From Syntrophaceae bacterium (GTDB taxonomy: Bacteria > Desulfobacterota > DTXE01), in contig DTXE01000234.1 in the NCBI GenBank assembly GCA_012962595.1, forward strand, positions 1-7,035: DNA of 7,035 nucleotides, written 5' to 3'. The notes under the pieces were generated by a model. It made no database searches and was not told the origin of the DNA. It saw only the letters and a list, made by a program, of their open reading frames with translations. Both the position numbers and the translations under genes were made by a program. This document shows, piece by piece, positions 6,852 to 7,035 of the stretch. How positions within the stretch are numbered: position 1 is the stretch's first letter; every line of letters starts with the position of its first letter.

Positions 6852-7035
6852 GATCTACCCGGAAGGAAAAATAACAGGTTATTTTGGGCCAAAAACAAAA
6901 CAAGCTGTAATAAGGTTCCAAGAAAAATATGCCTCCGATATTTTGAAGCCGCTTGGTCTCAGCTCAGGCACTGGAAAGGTCGGCGAATCTACTAGAAAAA
7001 AACTTAACGAAATTTGCTTTCCTCCTCTGGAAGAA
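6760..7035 (+). CDS. Peptidoglycan-binding domain protein fragment (PG_binding_1), open at both ends
   Basis: This is an open frame of 92 codons with no stop, running off the window end. It reads [18 protein letters not shown] near the start, then [32 protein letters not shown] and [15 protein letters not shown]. The pattern LxxGSxGxxVxxLQ...GxFGxxTxxAVxxFQ...GxVGxxTRxxLN is the PG_binding_1 fold, a cell-wall-anchoring domain usually attached to hydrolases or surface proteins. The '[15 protein letters not shown]' wording is common in Patescibacteria/Parcubacteria surface proteins (from memory, not searched). There is no convincing start: GTG at 6793 lies inside the domain and an in-frame TAA sits at 6757-6759, so the 5' end has been lost at the junction. 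The 3' end is beyond the window. It differs in frame from the rpsB tail that overlaps it to 6851. Confidence 0.8.

Overview
The window reads as bacterial DNA, AT-leaning by eye, densely packed and almost entirely coded on the + strand. SecA ends in a CxC-x8-CC zinc motif. ArgJ, the acetyl-recycling enzyme of arginine synthesis, sits directly behind secA and is followed by rpsB. A secA-argJ-rpsB order together with phytochrome-type signalling genes would suit a deep-branching Gram-negative such as a Desulfobacterota- or Nitrospirota-like lineage. That placement is only an inference from gene order and protein style, and no rRNA is present to test it.

Positions 1-2057 hold a compact signalling operon. 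It contains the 3' end of a histidine kinase (1-618), a single-domain Rcp1-type response regulator overlapping it by 4 nt (615-1058), and a REC-GGDEF diguanylate cyclase 12 nt further on (1071-2057). The likely flow is sensor kinase to one or both receivers to cyclic-di-GMP. Positions 2058-2179 hold a good sigma-70 promoter followed by an intrinsic terminator that lies immediately in front of secA. The terminator therefore sits both behind the signalling operon and inside the probable secA leader.

Positions 2180-5912 hold secA and argJ, which overlap or abut depending on the argJ start, with no terminator between them. Positions 5913-6005 are a 93-nt spacer filled by an inverted array of 7-bp repeats, followed by a strong Shine-Dalgarno sequence for rpsB. 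Ribosomal protein S2 is intact from 6006 to about 6623.

After position 6623 the S2 homology stops abruptly, although the reading frame stays open to 6851. The last ~410 bases look like pieces of unrelated genes. There is a short minus-strand stretch resembling a ClpB middle-domain linker (about 6659-6775). It is followed by a plus-strand, 5'-truncated peptidoglycan-binding domain (6760-7035) in the style of Patescibacteria/Parcubacteria proteins. The simplest reading is a chimeric join, from assembly or amplification, near the end of a contig; a real rearrangement is less likely because S2 is essential. I do not see a convincing new defence or mobile system. The best biological leads are the secA leader attenuator candidate, the heptamer array before rpsB, and the unusual argJ start.
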